NCBI RefSeq assembly: GCF_016461785.1
Contig: NZ_JAEMUH010000013.1
Span: 83,018-147,017 of the forward strand
Length of the DNA stretch: 64,000 nt
Origin: Marinomonas ostreistagni
Lineage (GTDB): Bacteria; Pseudomonadota; Gammaproteobacteria; Pseudomonadales; Marinomonadaceae
Direction of reading: 5' to 3'
In this document: piece by piece, positions 20,827 through 31,421 of the stretch
Numbering within the stretch: position 1 is the first letter of the stretch
How the letters are laid out: each line of letters starts with the position of its first letter
Notes under the pieces: model-generated
Told to the model about the DNA's origin: nothing
Databases searched by the model: none
What the model saw: only the letters and a program-made list of their open reading frames with translations
Position numbers and translations under genes: made by a program

Positions 20827-22177
20827 ACTTAAACTATCCGAAATTGCTGCTATCGTAGAGGGCCGCTTGATTGGTAGTGATTGCTATGTGAAAGGTGTTT
20901 CTACCGATTCCCGTGAAGATCTTTCGAGTAAGCTTTTTTTGGCGCTTGTTGGGGAGCGCTTTAATGGTAATGAATTCGCCAGTAAGGCCTTAGAGATTGG
21001 GGCTGCAGCAGTATTAGTAAGCGAGCCTATACCCTTAGAGCCGCGTATTGAAGTAACGGATACTGCGGCTGCATATCGTGCCATTGCAAGGCATGTGCGT
21101 CGCCACTTTTCTCGTCCTGTTATTGCAATCACTGGCAGTAATGGCAAAACCAGCGTGAAAGACTGGTTAGCACATACCTTATCTTTGTGTGCTGACACGT
21201 TGAAAACCCAAAGTAATTTAAATAACCAGATTGGTGTACCTAAAACTCTTTTAGGTTTAGCCGTTCAGCATCAGTACGCTGTGATTGAAGCAGGTACGAG
21301 TTTTCCGGGTGAAATCGAAATTCTTGGTAACACCATTGAAGCGGATGTTGTTGTTCTAACCAACGCCAGTGGCAGTCACTTGCTTGGCTTTGGCTCGATT
21401 GAGGGGATTGCAGTAGAAAAGGGTAAGTTGATTGAAACGGCAAGGCCGAATGCAACGATTATCCTTAACGCGGATGATCCTTCCTACGAATATTGGAAAG
21501 GTCTGCTTGATGGGCGATCCATGTTGAACTTCTCGTTTGCAGATGCCAGCGCAACGTTGTTTGCGAAAAAGCTTGAAGAGACGGTGGCGGGCTCGACGAC
21601 AACTTTGACCTATCAAGGAAGAGATATTCAGTTGAAATTGGATCGGCCTGGCAAGCACCATGTGGCCAATGCCATGGCTGTGGCTCTAGCAATGTTGGCT
21701 TTAGGGTTTGAAATTGATCGTATTATCAATAGCTTGAAGCACCCTGAACAAGTTCCTGGGCGAATGGAGTTGCTTACAGCAAAAAGTGAAGCCGCGATTA
21801 TTAATGATTGTTACAATGCTAGCCCAAAGTCTGTTGAAGCGGCGATCGATGTGCTTTCATTATACAAAGAGCAAAGTACATGGTTGGCTCTAGGGGCACT
21901 TGGAGAATTAGGTGACGAAGAAGTTACGATTCACCAATCCCTCGGCAATTACGCAGCTAAAGCTGGTATCGATCATCTCATTACGATCGGGCCTGTTGCA
22001 CAGCATGCTGCAGATGGATTTTCATTGAATAAAACGTCGAAACAAGTGGTTTACTCTTGTCAGACAAAAGACGATGCGTTGAATATTCTATCTACGCTCG
22101 ATTCAAGACATGTCATTTTGGTTAAAGGCTCCCGTTCAGCCAAAATGGAAGATATTGTAAACGCACTAAAAATTTAG
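20816..22177 (+). CDS. murF: UDP-MurNAc-tripeptide--D-Ala-D-Ala ligase
   Basis: Adds D-Ala-D-Ala to the UDP-MurNAc-tripeptide, completing the cytoplasmic pentapeptide precursor. The 453 aa carry the ATP-binding motif I-T-G-S-N-G-K-T-S near residue 104, a central Mur ligase signature N-A-M-A-V-A-L around 285, and the C-terminal [10 protein letters not shown] motif characteristic of MurF near 325. ATG 20816 lies inside the end of murE (11-bp overlap). mraY follows after 14 bp. Confidence 0.97.
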   Translation: MLVELKLSEIAAIVEGRLIGSDCYVKGVSTDSREDLSSKLFLALVGERFNGNEFASKALEIGAAAVLVSEPIPLEPRIEVTDTAAAYRAIARHVRRHFSRPVIAITGSNGKTSVKDWLAHTLSLCADTLKTQSNLNNQIGVPKTLLGLAVQHQYAVIEAGTSFPGEIEILGNTIEADVVVLTNASGSHLLGFGSIEGIAVEKGKLIETARPNATIILNADDPSYEYWKGLLDGRSMLNFSFADASATLFAKKLEETVAGSTTTLTYQGRDIQLKLDRPGKHHVANAMAVALAMLALGFEIDRIINSLKHPEQVPGRMELLTAKSEAAIINDCYNASPKSVEAAIDVLSLYKEQSTWLALGALGELGDEEVTIHQSLGNYAAKAGIDHLITIGPVAQHAADGFSLNKTSKQVVYSCQTKDDALNILSTLDSRHVILVKGSRSAKMEDIVNALKI

Positions 22178-22191
22178 GAATTAGCCTAACC

Positions 22192-23274
22192 ATGCTACTG
22201 CTTTTAACAGCTTATCTTAGCAAATACCTTACGTTCTTTACGGTGTTCAATTATCTATCGCTACGTGCGATTTTAGGGGTTTTGACGGCACTTTTTATAT
22301 CTTTGTTAATCGGCGGCAAAGTCATTCGTTTACTACAGCGTTTGCAAATCGGCCAAGCTGTTCGTGACGATGGTCCACAATCCCATTTAAGCAAGGCAGG
22401 CACTCCAACTATGGGTGGGGTGATGATTTTGTTCTCAATCAGTATTAGTACATTGCTGTGGGGGGATCTAACAAATCCATATGTCTGGATTACATTGCTG
22501 ACAATGATTGCATTTGGTGCAGTCGGTTGGGTGGATGACTATCGCAAAGTCGTAGAGAAAAACTCTCGCGGCTTGCCTGCTAAATGGAAATATTTATGGC
22601 AAAGTATTTTTGGTCTATCTGCTGCAATTTATTTATACAGTCTTGCTTCGACGCCAGCCGAGACAGAGCTTTTGATCCCTTTATTTAAAGATGCTGCCAT
22701 TCCTTTAGGTATTTTCTTTGTCGTGTTTACTTATTTTGTCATTGTTGGGACAAGTAATGCGGTGAATTTAACTGATGGTTTAGATGGCTTGGCAATTTTA
22801 CCAACAGTGTTAGTGGGTGGGGCGTTAGGTATCTTTGCTTACCTTACAGGTAACGTGAAATTTGCCGACTATTTATTGATTCCTTATGTTCAGGGCACAG
22901 GGGAGTTGATTGTCTTCTGTTCTGCTCTTGTGGGAGCTGGCTTAGGTTTTCTTTGGTTTAACACTTACCCTGCCCAAGTGTTTATGGGTGATGTTGGAGC
23001 ATTGGCTTTAGGGGCTGCCTTAGGTGTGATTGCGGTGATTGTTCGTCAAGAATTAGTGCTATTTATTATGGGAGGTGTGTTTGTTATGGAAACTGTTTCC
23101 GTGATACTTCAGGTTGCCTCTTATAAGCTTACAAAACGTCGTATTTTTCGAATGGCACCGATCCATCACCACTTTGAACTTAAAGGTTGGGCAGAACCTA
23201 AGGTGATTGTACGTTTCTGGATTATCACTGTATGTCTTGTGCTTATTGGTTTAGCGACCCTAAAAGTAAGGTAA
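22192..23274 (+). CDS. mraY: Phospho-N-acetylmuramoyl-pentapeptide-transferase MraY
   Basis: Polytopic inner-membrane enzyme transferring phospho-MurNAc-pentapeptide to undecaprenyl phosphate, forming lipid I. The 360 aa contain about ten TM segments. Active-site motifs are present: G-W-V-D-D-Y near residue 109, N-L-T-D-G-L-D-G-L near 194 and M-G-D-V-G-A-L near 265, plus the H-H-H-F cytoplasmic loop near 325. It starts with ATG, 14 bp after murF and 6 bp before murD. Confidence 0.98.
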   Translation: MLLLLTAYLSKYLTFFTVFNYLSLRAILGVLTALFISLLIGGKVIRLLQRLQIGQAVRDDGPQSHLSKAGTPTMGGVMILFSISISTLLWGDLTNPYVWITLLTMIAFGAVGWVDDYRKVVEKNSRGLPAKWKYLWQSIFGLSAAIYLYSLASTPAETELLIPLFKDAAIPLGIFFVVFTYFVIVGTSNAVNLTDGLDGLAILPTVLVGGALGIFAYLTGNVKFADYLLIPYVQGTGELIVFCSALVGAGLGFLWFNTYPAQVFMGDVGALALGAALGVIAVIVRQELVLFIMGGVFVMETVSVILQVASYKLTKRRIFRMAPIHHHFELKGWAEPKVIVRFWIITVCLVLIGLATLKVR

Positions 23275-23280
23275 AGCGAT

Positions 23281-24630
23281 ATGTCTCTGATTTCCTCTGA
23301 TCGTATTCGTGCAGTCGTTGGTTTGGGTGTGACTGGTGTTTCAACGGCAAAGTTCCTAGCCAAGCAAGGTCTAGACTTTTATGTTGTTGACTCTCGAGAG
23401 AACCCTCCGGGTTTAGATCAAGTTAAGTCTATTTGTCCAGCTGAACGTATCTTTACAGGTAGTCTTGAACACCTTAAAAAACTGGGAGTAACAGAGCTAT
23501 TTGTGAGCCCAGGAATAGCACTTGCGACGCCAGTATTAAAAGAGTTGGCGGAAGACGGTGTTACGATGCGTGGTGATGTGGATTTGTTTTGCGATTATGC
23601 GAATGCGCCATTTATTGCAATAACTGGTTCAAATGCCAAAAGTACAGTCACGACGTTAGTGAATGAATTACTCGTTGCGCTGGGTAAAAAATCGGTAGCT
23701 GGTGGTAACCTTGGTCTCCCAGCATTAGATTGTTTGGCGGAGGGTGTTGATGTATACGTGCTTGAGCTCTCAAGCTTTCAATTAGAGACGTCTCATGCTT
23801 TGAAAGCAGATGTAGCGTGTTTACTAAACGTATCTGAAGATCATATGGATCGTTACGATGATCTATACAGCTACCAGCGAGCTAAGCAGCGTATTTATCG
23901 TGGTTGTAAAGCTGCCGTTTGTAACAAACAAGATATTCTGACTGCGCCATTGTTGGCTCAATATACCCCTGTTAGAGCTTTTACTAAAGGCAGTCCTGAT
24001 TTAAAAGAATTTGGTCTGTTGAAAGACCCTGATGGTACCTGGTTATCCCATGGCGTAAAACGTTTGTACAACACGAATGACATTAAGCTAAAAGGTGAGC
24101 ACAACTATGCCAATGTTTTAGCGTGCTTGGCAATCCTAGATGTTATGGGTTTGCCAACGGATGCTCCCGAAGTAGCCCAAGTACTGGCTAGTTTTTCTGG
24201 GCTTGCACATCGTTGTGAAACAGTTCGCGAGCTGGAAGGTGTTATTTATATCAATGATTCTAAAGGCACGAATGTTGGGGCAACGCTAGCCGCTTTAGAA
24301 GGATTGGGTAGCAAACAGTCTAAGAATATCCACTTGTTAGCAGGAGGCGTTGGGAAGGGTGCTGATTTTTCACCTTTAGCTCCAGCGCTGTCCAATTATG
24401 TCTGCCATTTTTATGTCTTTGGTAAAGATGCTGATCAAATTATAGATATTGTGCCTGCAGGCACTGATTACACTCAATATCAAGATTTAACAGAGGTGAT
24501 GGAAGCTGTTAAAAGTCATGTCAAGGAGGGGGATATTGTCTTGTTTTCGCCAGCTTGTGCAAGCTTTGATCAGTATAAGAATTTTGAGGCGCGAGGAAAT
24601 CATTTCATTGATTTGGTTAACCAGCTATGA
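23281..24630 (+). CDS. murD: UDP-N-acetylmuramoyl-L-alanine--D-glutamate ligase
   Basis: Cytoplasmic Mur ligase adding D-Glu. In the 449 aa, the UDP-binding N-terminal domain has V-V-G-L-G-V-T-G-V-S near 11-20; the ATP loop reads I-T-G-S-N-A-K-S-T near residue 118, an Ala variant of the usual GxNGK(S/T). The D-S-K-G-T-N-V-G-A-T motif lies near 331. The ending S-F-D-Q-Y-K-N-F-E-A-R-G is typical. Stop overlaps the ftsW start by 4 bp. Confidence 0.97.
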   Translation: MSLISSDRIRAVVGLGVTGVSTAKFLAKQGLDFYVVDSRENPPGLDQVKSICPAERIFTGSLEHLKKLGVTELFVSPGIALATPVLKELAEDGVTMRGDVDLFCDYANAPFIAITGSNAKSTVTTLVNELLVALGKKSVAGGNLGLPALDCLAEGVDVYVLELSSFQLETSHALKADVACLLNVSEDHMDRYDDLYSYQRAKQRIYRGCKAAVCNKQDILTAPLLAQYTPVRAFTKGSPDLKEFGLLKDPDGTWLSHGVKRLYNTNDIKLKGEHNYANVLACLAILDVMGLPTDAPEVAQVLASFSGLAHRCETVRELEGVIYINDSKGTNVGATLAALEGLGSKQSKNIHLLAGGVGKGADFSPLAPALSNYVCHFYVFGKDADQIIDIVPAGTDYTQYQDLTEVMEAVKSHVKEGDIVLFSPACASFDQYKNFEARGNHFIDLVNQL

Positions 24631-25895
24631 ATTTTCGAGTGCTTCTGCATCCTATTAAATTCCTGCGTGACAACCTTGAGCGGATTCGTTTCCAAGAGTT
24701 TTGCAAAATAGACCCTATTTTTTTAGCTTCAGTTGCTTGTGTATTGATGCTTGGGATTGTGATGGTGTCAAGCGCGTCTATTTTTCTATCAGAAACGAAG
24801 TATGCACATCCTTTCTACTTCATGACACGTCAGATCATTTATTTAATAATTGGGCTTGGCTTTGGTTATTTTATGATGGCCATTCCAACTGCTTCATTAC
24901 AGAAGATCAGTATTATTTTAATGTGGATAGGGTTGTTGCTACTACTGGCGGTTTTGCTTCCTGTACTCGGTAAAACAGTAAATGGTAGTCAGCGATGGAT
25001 TAATTTAGGCGTATTTAACTTACAGGCTTCAGAAGTCGCAAAAGTTTGTATGGTCGTTTACGTATCGGGTTACTTGGTACGGCGAGCTGATCGGGTAAAA
25101 CAGCGATTGATAGGCTCTGTAATGCCTATGCTTGTCTCCTCTTTTTTCGTTTTCCTGCTCTTATTAGAGCCTGACTTTGGTGCCTCTGTGGTTTTGCTGG
25201 GTACTGTTGTTGCATTGCTTTTCATAGCGGGAGCCCCCGTAAACCAGTTTATAATATTACTGCTTGGCGTTATCGGTTTCTTGGGTTTGATCGCTGTATC
25301 AGAGAGTTACCGAGTTAAACGTCTACTGAATTTTATGGATCCATGGGCGGACCCCTATAATGATGGATATCAGTTGTCACAAGCCCTGATCGCCTATGGT
25401 CGTGGAGAATGGTTTGGTCTAGGTCTTGGTAACAGCGTACAGAAATTGGCGTACCTTCCTGAAGCACACACAGACTTTGTGTTTTCAATTTGGGTGGAAG
25501 AAACAGGCATGCTTGGTGGGCTGATGCTCTTAGGGGTATTTGGCGTTATGCTATCTCGGATGTTTAAAATCGGTCAGTTTGCCATGAAGCTTGGAAGGTT
25601 ATTTCAAGGGTATATGTGTTTTGGGTTTGCTATTTTAATTATCGCTCAAGTTATTATTAATGTGGGTGTTAATACTGGCTTTCTTCCAACTAAAGGTTTA
25701 ACGCTACCACTTATTAGTTATGGTGGAAGTAGTTTAATTATTACTCTGTCTAGTTTGTTTGTTGTTGGACGAGTAGATATCGAAAACCGGCTAATAGCGG
25801 CTGACAGTAATCTTGCCCCTTCACTTAAACAAAAGAAGTGGCCCAAGCTGTTTGGGAAAATGAAGGCTGAACAACGGACCGAAGTAGGGGAGTGA
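24627..25895 (+). CDS. ftsW: Lipid II polymerase FtsW (SEDS family)
   Basis: Septal peptidoglycan glycosyltransferase of the SEDS family, acting with FtsI at the divisome. The 422-aa polytopic membrane protein has about ten TM segments. SEDS signatures are visible: G-S-Q-R-W-I around residue 122, L-E-P-D-F-G-A-S near 183, P-E-A-H-T-D-F near 275 and the C-terminal L-P-L-I-S-Y-G-G-S-S. An extended cytoplasmic N-terminus precedes TM1. It overlaps murD by 4 bp; its stop abuts the murG ribosome binding site. Confidence 0.97.
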   Translation: MNFRVLLHPIKFLRDNLERIRFQEFCKIDPIFLASVACVLMLGIVMVSSASIFLSETKYAHPFYFMTRQIIYLIIGLGFGYFMMAIPTASLQKISIILMWIGLLLLLAVLLPVLGKTVNGSQRWINLGVFNLQASEVAKVCMVVYVSGYLVRRADRVKQRLIGSVMPMLVSSFFVFLLLLEPDFGASVVLLGTVVALLFIAGAPVNQFIILLLGVIGFLGLIAVSESYRVKRLLNFMDPWADPYNDGYQLSQALIAYGRGEWFGLGLGNSVQKLAYLPEAHTDFVFSIWVEETGMLGGLMLLGVFGVMLSRMFKIGQFAMKLGRLFQGYMCFGFAILIIAQVIINVGVNTGFLPTKGLTLPLISYGGSSLIITLSSLFVVGRVDIENRLIAADSNLAPSLKQKKWPKLFGKMKAEQRTEVGE

Positions 25896-25900
25896 TAGAC

Positions 25901-26974
25901 GTGTCAAAGCCAAAGAAAGTGATGTTAATGGCCGGTGGCACCGGAGGTCACATTTATCCTGCGTTAGCATGTGCTGAAAAATTCGCCTCACTTGGTATGG
26001 ATGTATGCTGGATGGGGTCTGCAGGGGGTATGGAAGAAACCCTTGTACCAAAGCACGATATCCCGCTGTTCACGGTTTCTATTAAAGGTGTTCGTGGCAA
26101 AGGTATGTTGGGGGTATTGAGTGCACCTTGGAGGATCGCTCATTCAATAGGTCAAGCCATAGCCATTCTGCGGCGAGAAAAACCCGATTTTGTGCTTGGT
26201 ATGGGTGGCTTCGTAGCAGGGCCTGGTGGTGTTGCAGCGAAGCTGTTAGGTATACCGCTTGCTATTCATGAGCAAAATGCGGTGGCAGGCACGACCAATA
26301 CGCTCTTGTCCAAAATTGCTAAGTTAAAGATGCAGGCTTTTGATGGCGCCTTAGCAGGTGCCTTGACGGTTGGTAATCCTGTCAGAGGAGCGATTTTATC
26401 GCAAACCGCTCGTTCAGTGCGTGATGAGTCTGTCAGACCATTGCGTCTACTGGTTGTTGGTGGGAGTTTGGGGGCAAAAGCCATTAATGATGTCGTCCCA
26501 CAATTGCTAGCGCATTGGCAGGACAGTATTCGTTTAGATGTTTGGCACCAAACAGGTAAGCGAAATTATGAGGCAGTCCAAAAGAGTTATGATGACCTCA
26601 ATATATCAGCACGAGTCGATGCTTATATTGATGACATGAGCCAAGCGTATTATTGGGCCGATGTGGTTTTATGTCGAGCAGGCGCGATGACGGTCAGTGA
26701 ACTGGCAATAGCGGGTTTGCCTTCTATTCTTGTGCCTTACCCGCATGCAATTGATGATCATCAAACATCCAATGCGCGTTCCTTATCTCAGGTAGGGGCT
26801 GCGTATCTTTTGCCGCAAACGGAACTTAATATCCAAGCTCTTGAGAAATGTTTACAGGAGCTTGCAAGCAGCGAGAATAAATTACAAACAATGGCTAATG
26901 CGGCAAAATCTGTCGCTCATCCTGATGCCACGCAAACCGTGGTTTCACAGTGTATAAGGTTAATTAAGAAATGA
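25901..26974 (+). CDS. murG: UDP-GlcNAc:undecaprenyl-PP-MurNAc-pentapeptide GlcNAc transferase MurG
   Basis: Peripheral membrane glycosyltransferase (GT-B fold) converting lipid I to lipid II. The N-terminal loop [14 protein letters not shown] at about 9-22 and the C-terminal [13 protein letters not shown]-GlcNAc motif are intact. I prefer GTG 25901 (M-S-K-P-K-K, 357 aa) because AGGGGAG at 25886-25892 is spaced 8 nt from it; the in-frame GTG at 25892 overlaps that ribosome binding site. Its stop overlaps murC. Confidence 0.96.
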   Translation: MSKPKKVMLMAGGTGGHIYPALACAEKFASLGMDVCWMGSAGGMEETLVPKHDIPLFTVSIKGVRGKGMLGVLSAPWRIAHSIGQAIAILRREKPDFVLGMGGFVAGPGGVAAKLLGIPLAIHEQNAVAGTTNTLLSKIAKLKMQAFDGALAGALTVGNPVRGAILSQTARSVRDESVRPLRLLVVGGSLGAKAINDVVPQLLAHWQDSIRLDVWHQTGKRNYEAVQKSYDDLNISARVDAYIDDMSQAYYWADVVLCRAGAMTVSELAIAGLPSILVPYPHAIDDHQTSNARSLSQVGAAYLLPQTELNIQALEKCLQELASSENKLQTMANAAKSVAHPDATQTVVSQCIRLIKK

Positions 26975-28392
26975 TGGAAGCTAAATTTCGTTACGATATT
27001 CCAACTATGCGCCGTATCCAGAACATTCACTTTATCGGTGTTGGTGGAGTGGGGATGTCGGGTATTGCCGAGGTCTTGTCAAACCAAGGTTATAATGTCA
27101 GTGGTTCTGACATGAGAGCTTCCGCAACGACTGAACGCCTGGCAAAACTAGGTGTAGAGATTTTTATCGGTCATCAAGAAGAGAATGTAAAAAACGCCCA
27201 TGTAATCGTCGTGTCCAGTGCGATTGATAAAAGCAATCCAGAAATTAAATGGGGCAAAGAGAATCGCATTCCAATTGTACGTCGTGCTGAAATGTTGGCG
27301 GAATTGATGCGTTATCGCCATGGAATTGCTGTAGCAGGAACGCATGGTAAGACTACTACTACCAGCCTGATGGCTTCTATCTTAGCCGCAACAGATGAAT
27401 CGCCTACTTTTGTGATCGGTGGTCGCTTAACCAGCGCTGGGGCAAATGCACAATTAGGAAGCAGCAAGTATTTAGTGGCTGAGGCAGATGAAAGTGATGC
27501 TTCGTTCCTACATTTACAGCCACAAACAGTGATCGTTACAAATATCGATGAAGATCACATGGATACCTATAACGGTGATTTTGAGCAAGTAAAGCGAACC
27601 TTCATAGAGTTTATTCATAACTTGCCATTCTACGGGTTAGCCGTTTTATGTGTAGATGATGAAAATGTGCGTGAAATCATGCCTGAGCTAAGCCGTCCTG
27701 TATTAACGTATGGTATTGATGAAAAAGCTGATTTTTATGCAACCGAAATCTCACAAAAAGGCCGGTTCTGTGAATTCTTAGCACATCGTCCTGAATGCGA
27801 ACCTTTGCGTATTAGGCTGCCTATGCCTGGCCGTCATAATATTTTAAATGCTTTGGCGACTATTGCGGTTGCAACGGATTTAGGTGTTGAGGCCAGTGCT
27901 ATTCAGGCTGGTTTAATGGGATTTGAAGGAGTTGGTAGACGTTTTCAAGAGCAGGGAGATCTTAAGTTGCCTGAAGGTGGAAGCGTCATGTTTATTGATG
28001 ATTATGGGCATCACCCAAGTGAAGTAAAGGCAACCATCAAATCGATAAGAGCAGGCTGGCCTGAAAAACGCTTAGTGATGGTATATCAGCCGCATCGATT
28101 TACTCGTACTCGTGATCTCTATGAAGATTTTGTAAAGGTCTTATCTGAAGTGGATGTGCTCCTTCTTTTAGATGTGTATTCGGCTGGTGAAAGCCCTATT
28201 AATGGCGCAGATAGCAAGTCTATGTGTGGTAGCATTCGTCAACGTGGATCGGTTGACCCCATTCATGTAAGTTCAGAAGATGACCTAAGGTCCATTTTGT
28301 CTAATGTCCTTCGATCTGGTGATTTATTGATTACTCAGGGCGCAGGAGATATCGGCTCAATTTCGAAAAAACTAGCTGCTGAAGGGGTGTAG
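26971..28392 (+). CDS. murC: UDP-N-acetylmuramate--L-alanine ligase
   Basis: Mur ligase attaching L-Ala to UDP-MurNAc, the first step of stem-peptide synthesis. In the 473 aa, the UDP-binding domain has [11 protein letters not shown] near 22-32, ATP loop A-G-T-H-G-K-T-T-T near residue 123, and a D-D-Y-G-H-H-P motif near 345. It overlaps the murG stop (ATGA) and is followed 5 bp later by ddl. Confidence 0.98.
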   Translation: MMEAKFRYDIPTMRRIQNIHFIGVGGVGMSGIAEVLSNQGYNVSGSDMRASATTERLAKLGVEIFIGHQEENVKNAHVIVVSSAIDKSNPEIKWGKENRIPIVRRAEMLAELMRYRHGIAVAGTHGKTTTTSLMASILAATDESPTFVIGGRLTSAGANAQLGSSKYLVAEADESDASFLHLQPQTVIVTNIDEDHMDTYNGDFEQVKRTFIEFIHNLPFYGLAVLCVDDENVREIMPELSRPVLTYGIDEKADFYATEISQKGRFCEFLAHRPECEPLRIRLPMPGRHNILNALATIAVATDLGVEASAIQAGLMGFEGVGRRFQEQGDLKLPEGGSVMFIDDYGHHPSEVKATIKSIRAGWPEKRLVMVYQPHRFTRTRDLYEDFVKVLSEVDVLLLLDVYSAGESPINGADSKSMCGSIRQRGSVDPIHVSSEDDLRSILSNVLRSGDLLITQGAGDIGSISKKLAAEGV

Positions 28393-28397
28393 TTTCA

Positions 28398-29348
28398 ATG
28401 CTTCTCAAAGATAAAATTATCGCCGTTATTTATGGTGGCAGATCAGCGGAACGAGAAGTGTCCTTAGAGAGCGGTGAGCGTGTCACTCAGGCTTTGATTA
28501 ATAAGGGCTATAAAGTAGAAGCCATTGATTTGTTTGGTCCTGGTGGACGGTTAAATCCTGTTAAGCAGCTAAGTGATGCGCATTTTGATTTTGCTTTCAT
28601 TGCATTGCATGGTGGCGAAGGTGAAGACGGGCGGGTGCAAGCGGTATTAGATATGCTGCAAAAACCTTATACAGGGAGTCGCCCTTTAGCTTCAGGTTTT
28701 GCAATGGATAAGGCTTTAACAAAAAAGTACTGGCAAGGTTTAGGGATTCCGACTCCCAATTATTTATGCTTCAGCGATAAACCTGATCTAGAAAAAATTC
28801 ATCGTGAGATGAGTTTTCCCCTCATTATTAAACCCTCTAGAGAAGGCTCCACTATTGGTATTAGCAAAGTTCATACTCAGGCAGAGCTAACAAAAGCGCT
28901 TGAAGACGCTAAAAAATACGACTCAGATATATTGGTTGAAGAGTTTGTGTCTGGGCCTGAGTTTACAGTAACCATCATTGATGATGTGGCGTATGCGCCA
29001 ATCGGTCTTAAGCCGTCTTCGGAGCATGAACTGTATGATTATGAGGCAAAGTATATTGCTGAAGATACTCAATATTTGTTGCCATGTGGTCTTTCTGATG
29101 ATTTAGAGCTTGAGGTTCAGGCATTGGCTCTTGAAGCTTATCGATCTTTAAATTGCTCTGGATGGGGGCGTGTAGACATCATGCAGGGCTCTGATGGATG
29201 CTTTACTGTACTTGAAGTGAATACATCACCAGGGATGACTTCTCATAGTCTTGTTCCAATGGCAGCTAACTACGCGGGAATTGATTACGATAGCTTAGTT
29301 GAAATGATTGCTGAACAAGCTTGGCATTCCTTTTTAGAGACTTGCTGA
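28398..29348 (+). CDS. ddl: D-alanine--D-alanine ligase (DdlB type)
   Basis: ATP-grasp enzyme making the D-Ala-D-Ala dipeptide used by MurF. The 316 aa show Y-G-G-R-S-A-E-R-E-V-S near residue 13, L-H-G-G-E-G-E-D-G near 73, and a C-terminal metal/substrate site E-V-N-T-S-P-G-M-T near 273. The Y-D-Y-E-A-K-Y loop is that of a D-Ala-D-Ala rather than D-Ala-D-lactate ligase. The position in the dcw cluster supports the DdlB name. ftsQ follows after 4 bp. Confidence 0.97.
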   Translation: MLLKDKIIAVIYGGRSAEREVSLESGERVTQALINKGYKVEAIDLFGPGGRLNPVKQLSDAHFDFAFIALHGGEGEDGRVQAVLDMLQKPYTGSRPLASGFAMDKALTKKYWQGLGIPTPNYLCFSDKPDLEKIHREMSFPLIIKPSREGSTIGISKVHTQAELTKALEDAKKYDSDILVEEFVSGPEFTVTIIDDVAYAPIGLKPSSEHELYDYEAKYIAEDTQYLLPCGLSDDLELEVQALALEAYRSLNCSGWGRVDIMQGSDGCFTVLEVNTSPGMTSHSLVPMAANYAGIDYDSLVEMIAEQAWHSFLETC

Positions 29349-29352
29349 GCAA

Positions 29353-30045
29353 ATGAGAAATGCAGCGCTGATAGGTGCAATTTTATTAATTATCTTTGCT
29401 CTTATGCAAGAAAACCCTGATCAAGTGGCCAGTAGTGCTCCAATGTTCGATATTCGTAAAGTCGAAGTGATAGGAGATTTACATTTTGCTGACCGCGAAA
29501 ATCTTCAGAAAAGTTATAATCGCCTTATTGGACTTGGCTTATTCTCTGAACCAATGTCAGCGTTAAAATATGCAGCTGAGCAACCAGCGTGGATTGAGTC
29601 GGTAAAAATTAGACGGGTTTGGCCGCATACCTTAAGGATAGAGGTGACTGAGCATAGCCCTGTAGCCTTTTGGAATGATAGGAAAATTATTACCACTGAG
29701 GGGAAGGTTATTGCGCCCCAGAGTATAGTCGAATTGCCGCTAACACACTTATCAGGTCCAGCAGAAACTGAGGGTGCTGTACTGGATCAGTTTACGTTAA
29801 TTAGCCAGATGCTCTCTACGACATCACTTAGGGTGGCTAAACTTGAGCTCGAAGACCGAGGTGCCTGGAATATTTGGTTTACAAACGGTATTGCAGTAAG
29901 GCTTGGTAGGGACGATGTTTTAGAGCGATTACAAAGGTTTGTAGCAGTGTATAAAAGTGATTTATCGGGTAGAATAGATCGGATTTCATCGGTTGACGCG
30001 CGATACCCCCATGGGGTTGCTGTTAAATGGTTGGCAGAAGAGTAA
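29353..30045 (+). CDS. ftsQ: Cell division protein FtsQ
   Basis: Bitopic division protein: one N-terminal TM at about 5-19 with almost no cytoplasmic tail, then a POTRA domain (about 30-105, R-K-V-E-V-I-G start) and a beta domain ending D-A-R-Y-P-H-G-V-A-V-K-W. At 230 aa it is short for FtsQ (commonly 250-290), mainly because the cytoplasmic N-terminus is nearly absent. It bridges early and late divisome proteins with FtsB and FtsL. Its last codons overlap a small open frame leading into ftsA. Confidence 0.93.
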   Translation: MRNAALIGAILLIIFALMQENPDQVASSAPMFDIRKVEVIGDLHFADRENLQKSYNRLIGLGLFSEPMSALKYAAEQPAWIESVKIRRVWPHTLRIEVTEHSPVAFWNDRKIITTEGKVIAPQSIVELPLTHLSGPAETEGAVLDQFTLISQMLSTTSLRVAKLELEDRGAWNIWFTNGIAVRLGRDDVLERLQRFVAVYKSDLSGRIDRISSVDARYPHGVAVKWLAEE

Positions 30046-30113
30046 AAGTTGGTCTAATTGTTGCTTTTTTGAGCATTGGTTGGTTGATTAAAGGGTTTCT
30101 AGGATATTTATGA
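30027..30113 (+). CDS. Possible 28-aa single-TM microprotein between ftsQ and ftsA
   Basis: An ATG at 30027 inside the last codons of ftsQ (different frame) opens 28 codons. The product would have a basic N-terminus M-V-G-R-R-V-K followed by a hydrophobic stretch of about 18 residues broken by one Lys. Its TGA stop at 30111-30113 overlaps the ftsA ATG at 30110, a classic coupling arrangement. The upstream ribosome binding site is weak (GGGG about 10 nt upstream). I do not recognise this peptide; it could be chance. Confidence 0.3.
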   Translation: MVGRRVKVGLIVAFLSIGWLIKGFLGYL

Positions 30114-31384
30114 TTGTTGGATTAGACGTTGGCACTTCTAAAATCACCTGTGTGGTAGGAGAAAAAAGTGTCGATGGTGTAATGGAAGTAGTAGGTGTTG
30201 GGACGCATGCGGCTAAAGGCATGAAGCGTGGTGTCGTAATCAATATCGAATCTACCGTGCAATCAATCCAAAGAGCAGTGGAAGAAGCTGAGTTAATGGC
30301 TGGCTGTAACATACACTCTGTTTTTGTGAGTGTTGCAGGGAGTCATATTAGAAGCCAAAATTCGCATGGTATTGTCGCTGTCAAAGACGGTGAGGTGCAT
30401 GTTGAAGATATTGAGCGAGTAATTGATGCTGCTCAGGCTGTCCCCATATCATCTGACCAGCGTTTGCTTCACGTTTTGCCTCAGGAGTTTAATATTGATT
30501 CGCAGGAAGGCATACGTGATCCACTTGGTATGTCTGGTGTGAGGTTAGAGGCGAATGTTCATCTTGTTTCAGGTGCCTCGAATGCAGTGATGAATGTAGA
30601 AAAATGCATTCGTCGCTGTGGTCTAGAAGTTGATGGGGTCATTTTATCTCAATTGGCTTCCAGTGAGGTATGTCTCAGTGAAGATGAAAAAGATCTAGGA
30701 GTTTGCTTAGTTGATATTGGCGCCGGTACAGCTGATTTAGCTGTATGGCTTGATGGTGCAATGCATCACACGGCAGTTGTAGCGATTGCTGGTGATCAAG
30801 TTACTAACGATATATCAATGGCTTTGCGAACGCCGACCTTACATGCCGAAGATATTAAAATTAAGTACGCATGCGCTATGTCAAGCCTCGCTTCTGCTGA
30901 ACAGAGAATTGAGGTGCCTAGCGTAGGTGATCGTAAGCCACGAGCAATTTCTCGACACGCTCTTGCTGAAGTGGTTGAAGCAAGATATGAAGAAATCTAC
31001 AAAATGGTACTGGATGAGTTAAGTCGCAGTGGTTATGCCGAGCGAATTCCTGCCGGTATCGTTTTAACGGGGGGGACCTCGTTAATGGAAGGTGCAGAAG
31101 CCCTTGCTGAGCGTATTTTTGATATGCCAGTAAGAATTGCAGCACCGAGTTCGAAGAGCGGACTCAATGAAATGATTGATGATCCGAGTTACTCTACCGC
31201 CATTGGCCTGTTGGAGTATGCCGGAAAAGGGGCTCCAGTACCTGATAGCGGGGAAACTCGAATCAGTACTCGAGAGCCTAAGAAAAAGTTTCTGCCCGAA
31301 GTGGCGAGCGGTGAAGCCAAGCCTGCTTTCAGTCCAGCGAAGGCGTGGCACAAGGTAAAAGACTGGTTTCAAAGTTATATTTAG
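30110..31384 (+). CDS. ftsA: Cell division protein FtsA
   Basis: Actin-fold ATPase tethering FtsZ to the inner membrane. The 424 aa begin I-V-G-L-D-V-G-T-S-K (phosphate-1 loop) and carry D-I-G-A-G-T-A-D-L-A near residue 201 (phosphate-2) and L-T-G-G-T-S-L near 323. The C-terminal amphipathic helix A-W-H-K-V-K-D-W-F-Q-S-Y-I is the membrane-targeting sequence. The ATG follows AGGA by 5 nt and overlaps the stop of the small frame above. ftsZ starts 37 bp later. Confidence 0.97.
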   Translation: MIVGLDVGTSKITCVVGEKSVDGVMEVVGVGTHAAKGMKRGVVINIESTVQSIQRAVEEAELMAGCNIHSVFVSVAGSHIRSQNSHGIVAVKDGEVHVEDIERVIDAAQAVPISSDQRLLHVLPQEFNIDSQEGIRDPLGMSGVRLEANVHLVSGASNAVMNVEKCIRRCGLEVDGVILSQLASSEVCLSEDEKDLGVCLVDIGAGTADLAVWLDGAMHHTAVVAIAGDQVTNDISMALRTPTLHAEDIKIKYACAMSSLASAEQRIEVPSVGDRKPRAISRHALAEVVEARYEEIYKMVLDELSRSGYAERIPAGIVLTGGTSLMEGAEALAERIFDMPVRIAAPSSKSGLNEMIDDPSYSTAIGLLEYAGKGAPVPDSGETRISTREPKKKFLPEVASGEAKPAFSPAKAWHKVKDWFQSYI

Positions 31385-31421
31385 TCAGGAATGACAGCAG
31401 AATTATAGGAGCTTAACGCCC

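Noticed and set aside
23635..23640. MurD ATP loop reads N-A-K-S rather than N-G-K-S/T, suggesting a defective enzyme
   Set aside because: The Lys and Ser are retained and, as I recall, N-A-K-S/T occurs in other gammaproteobacterial MurD; all other motifs are intact.
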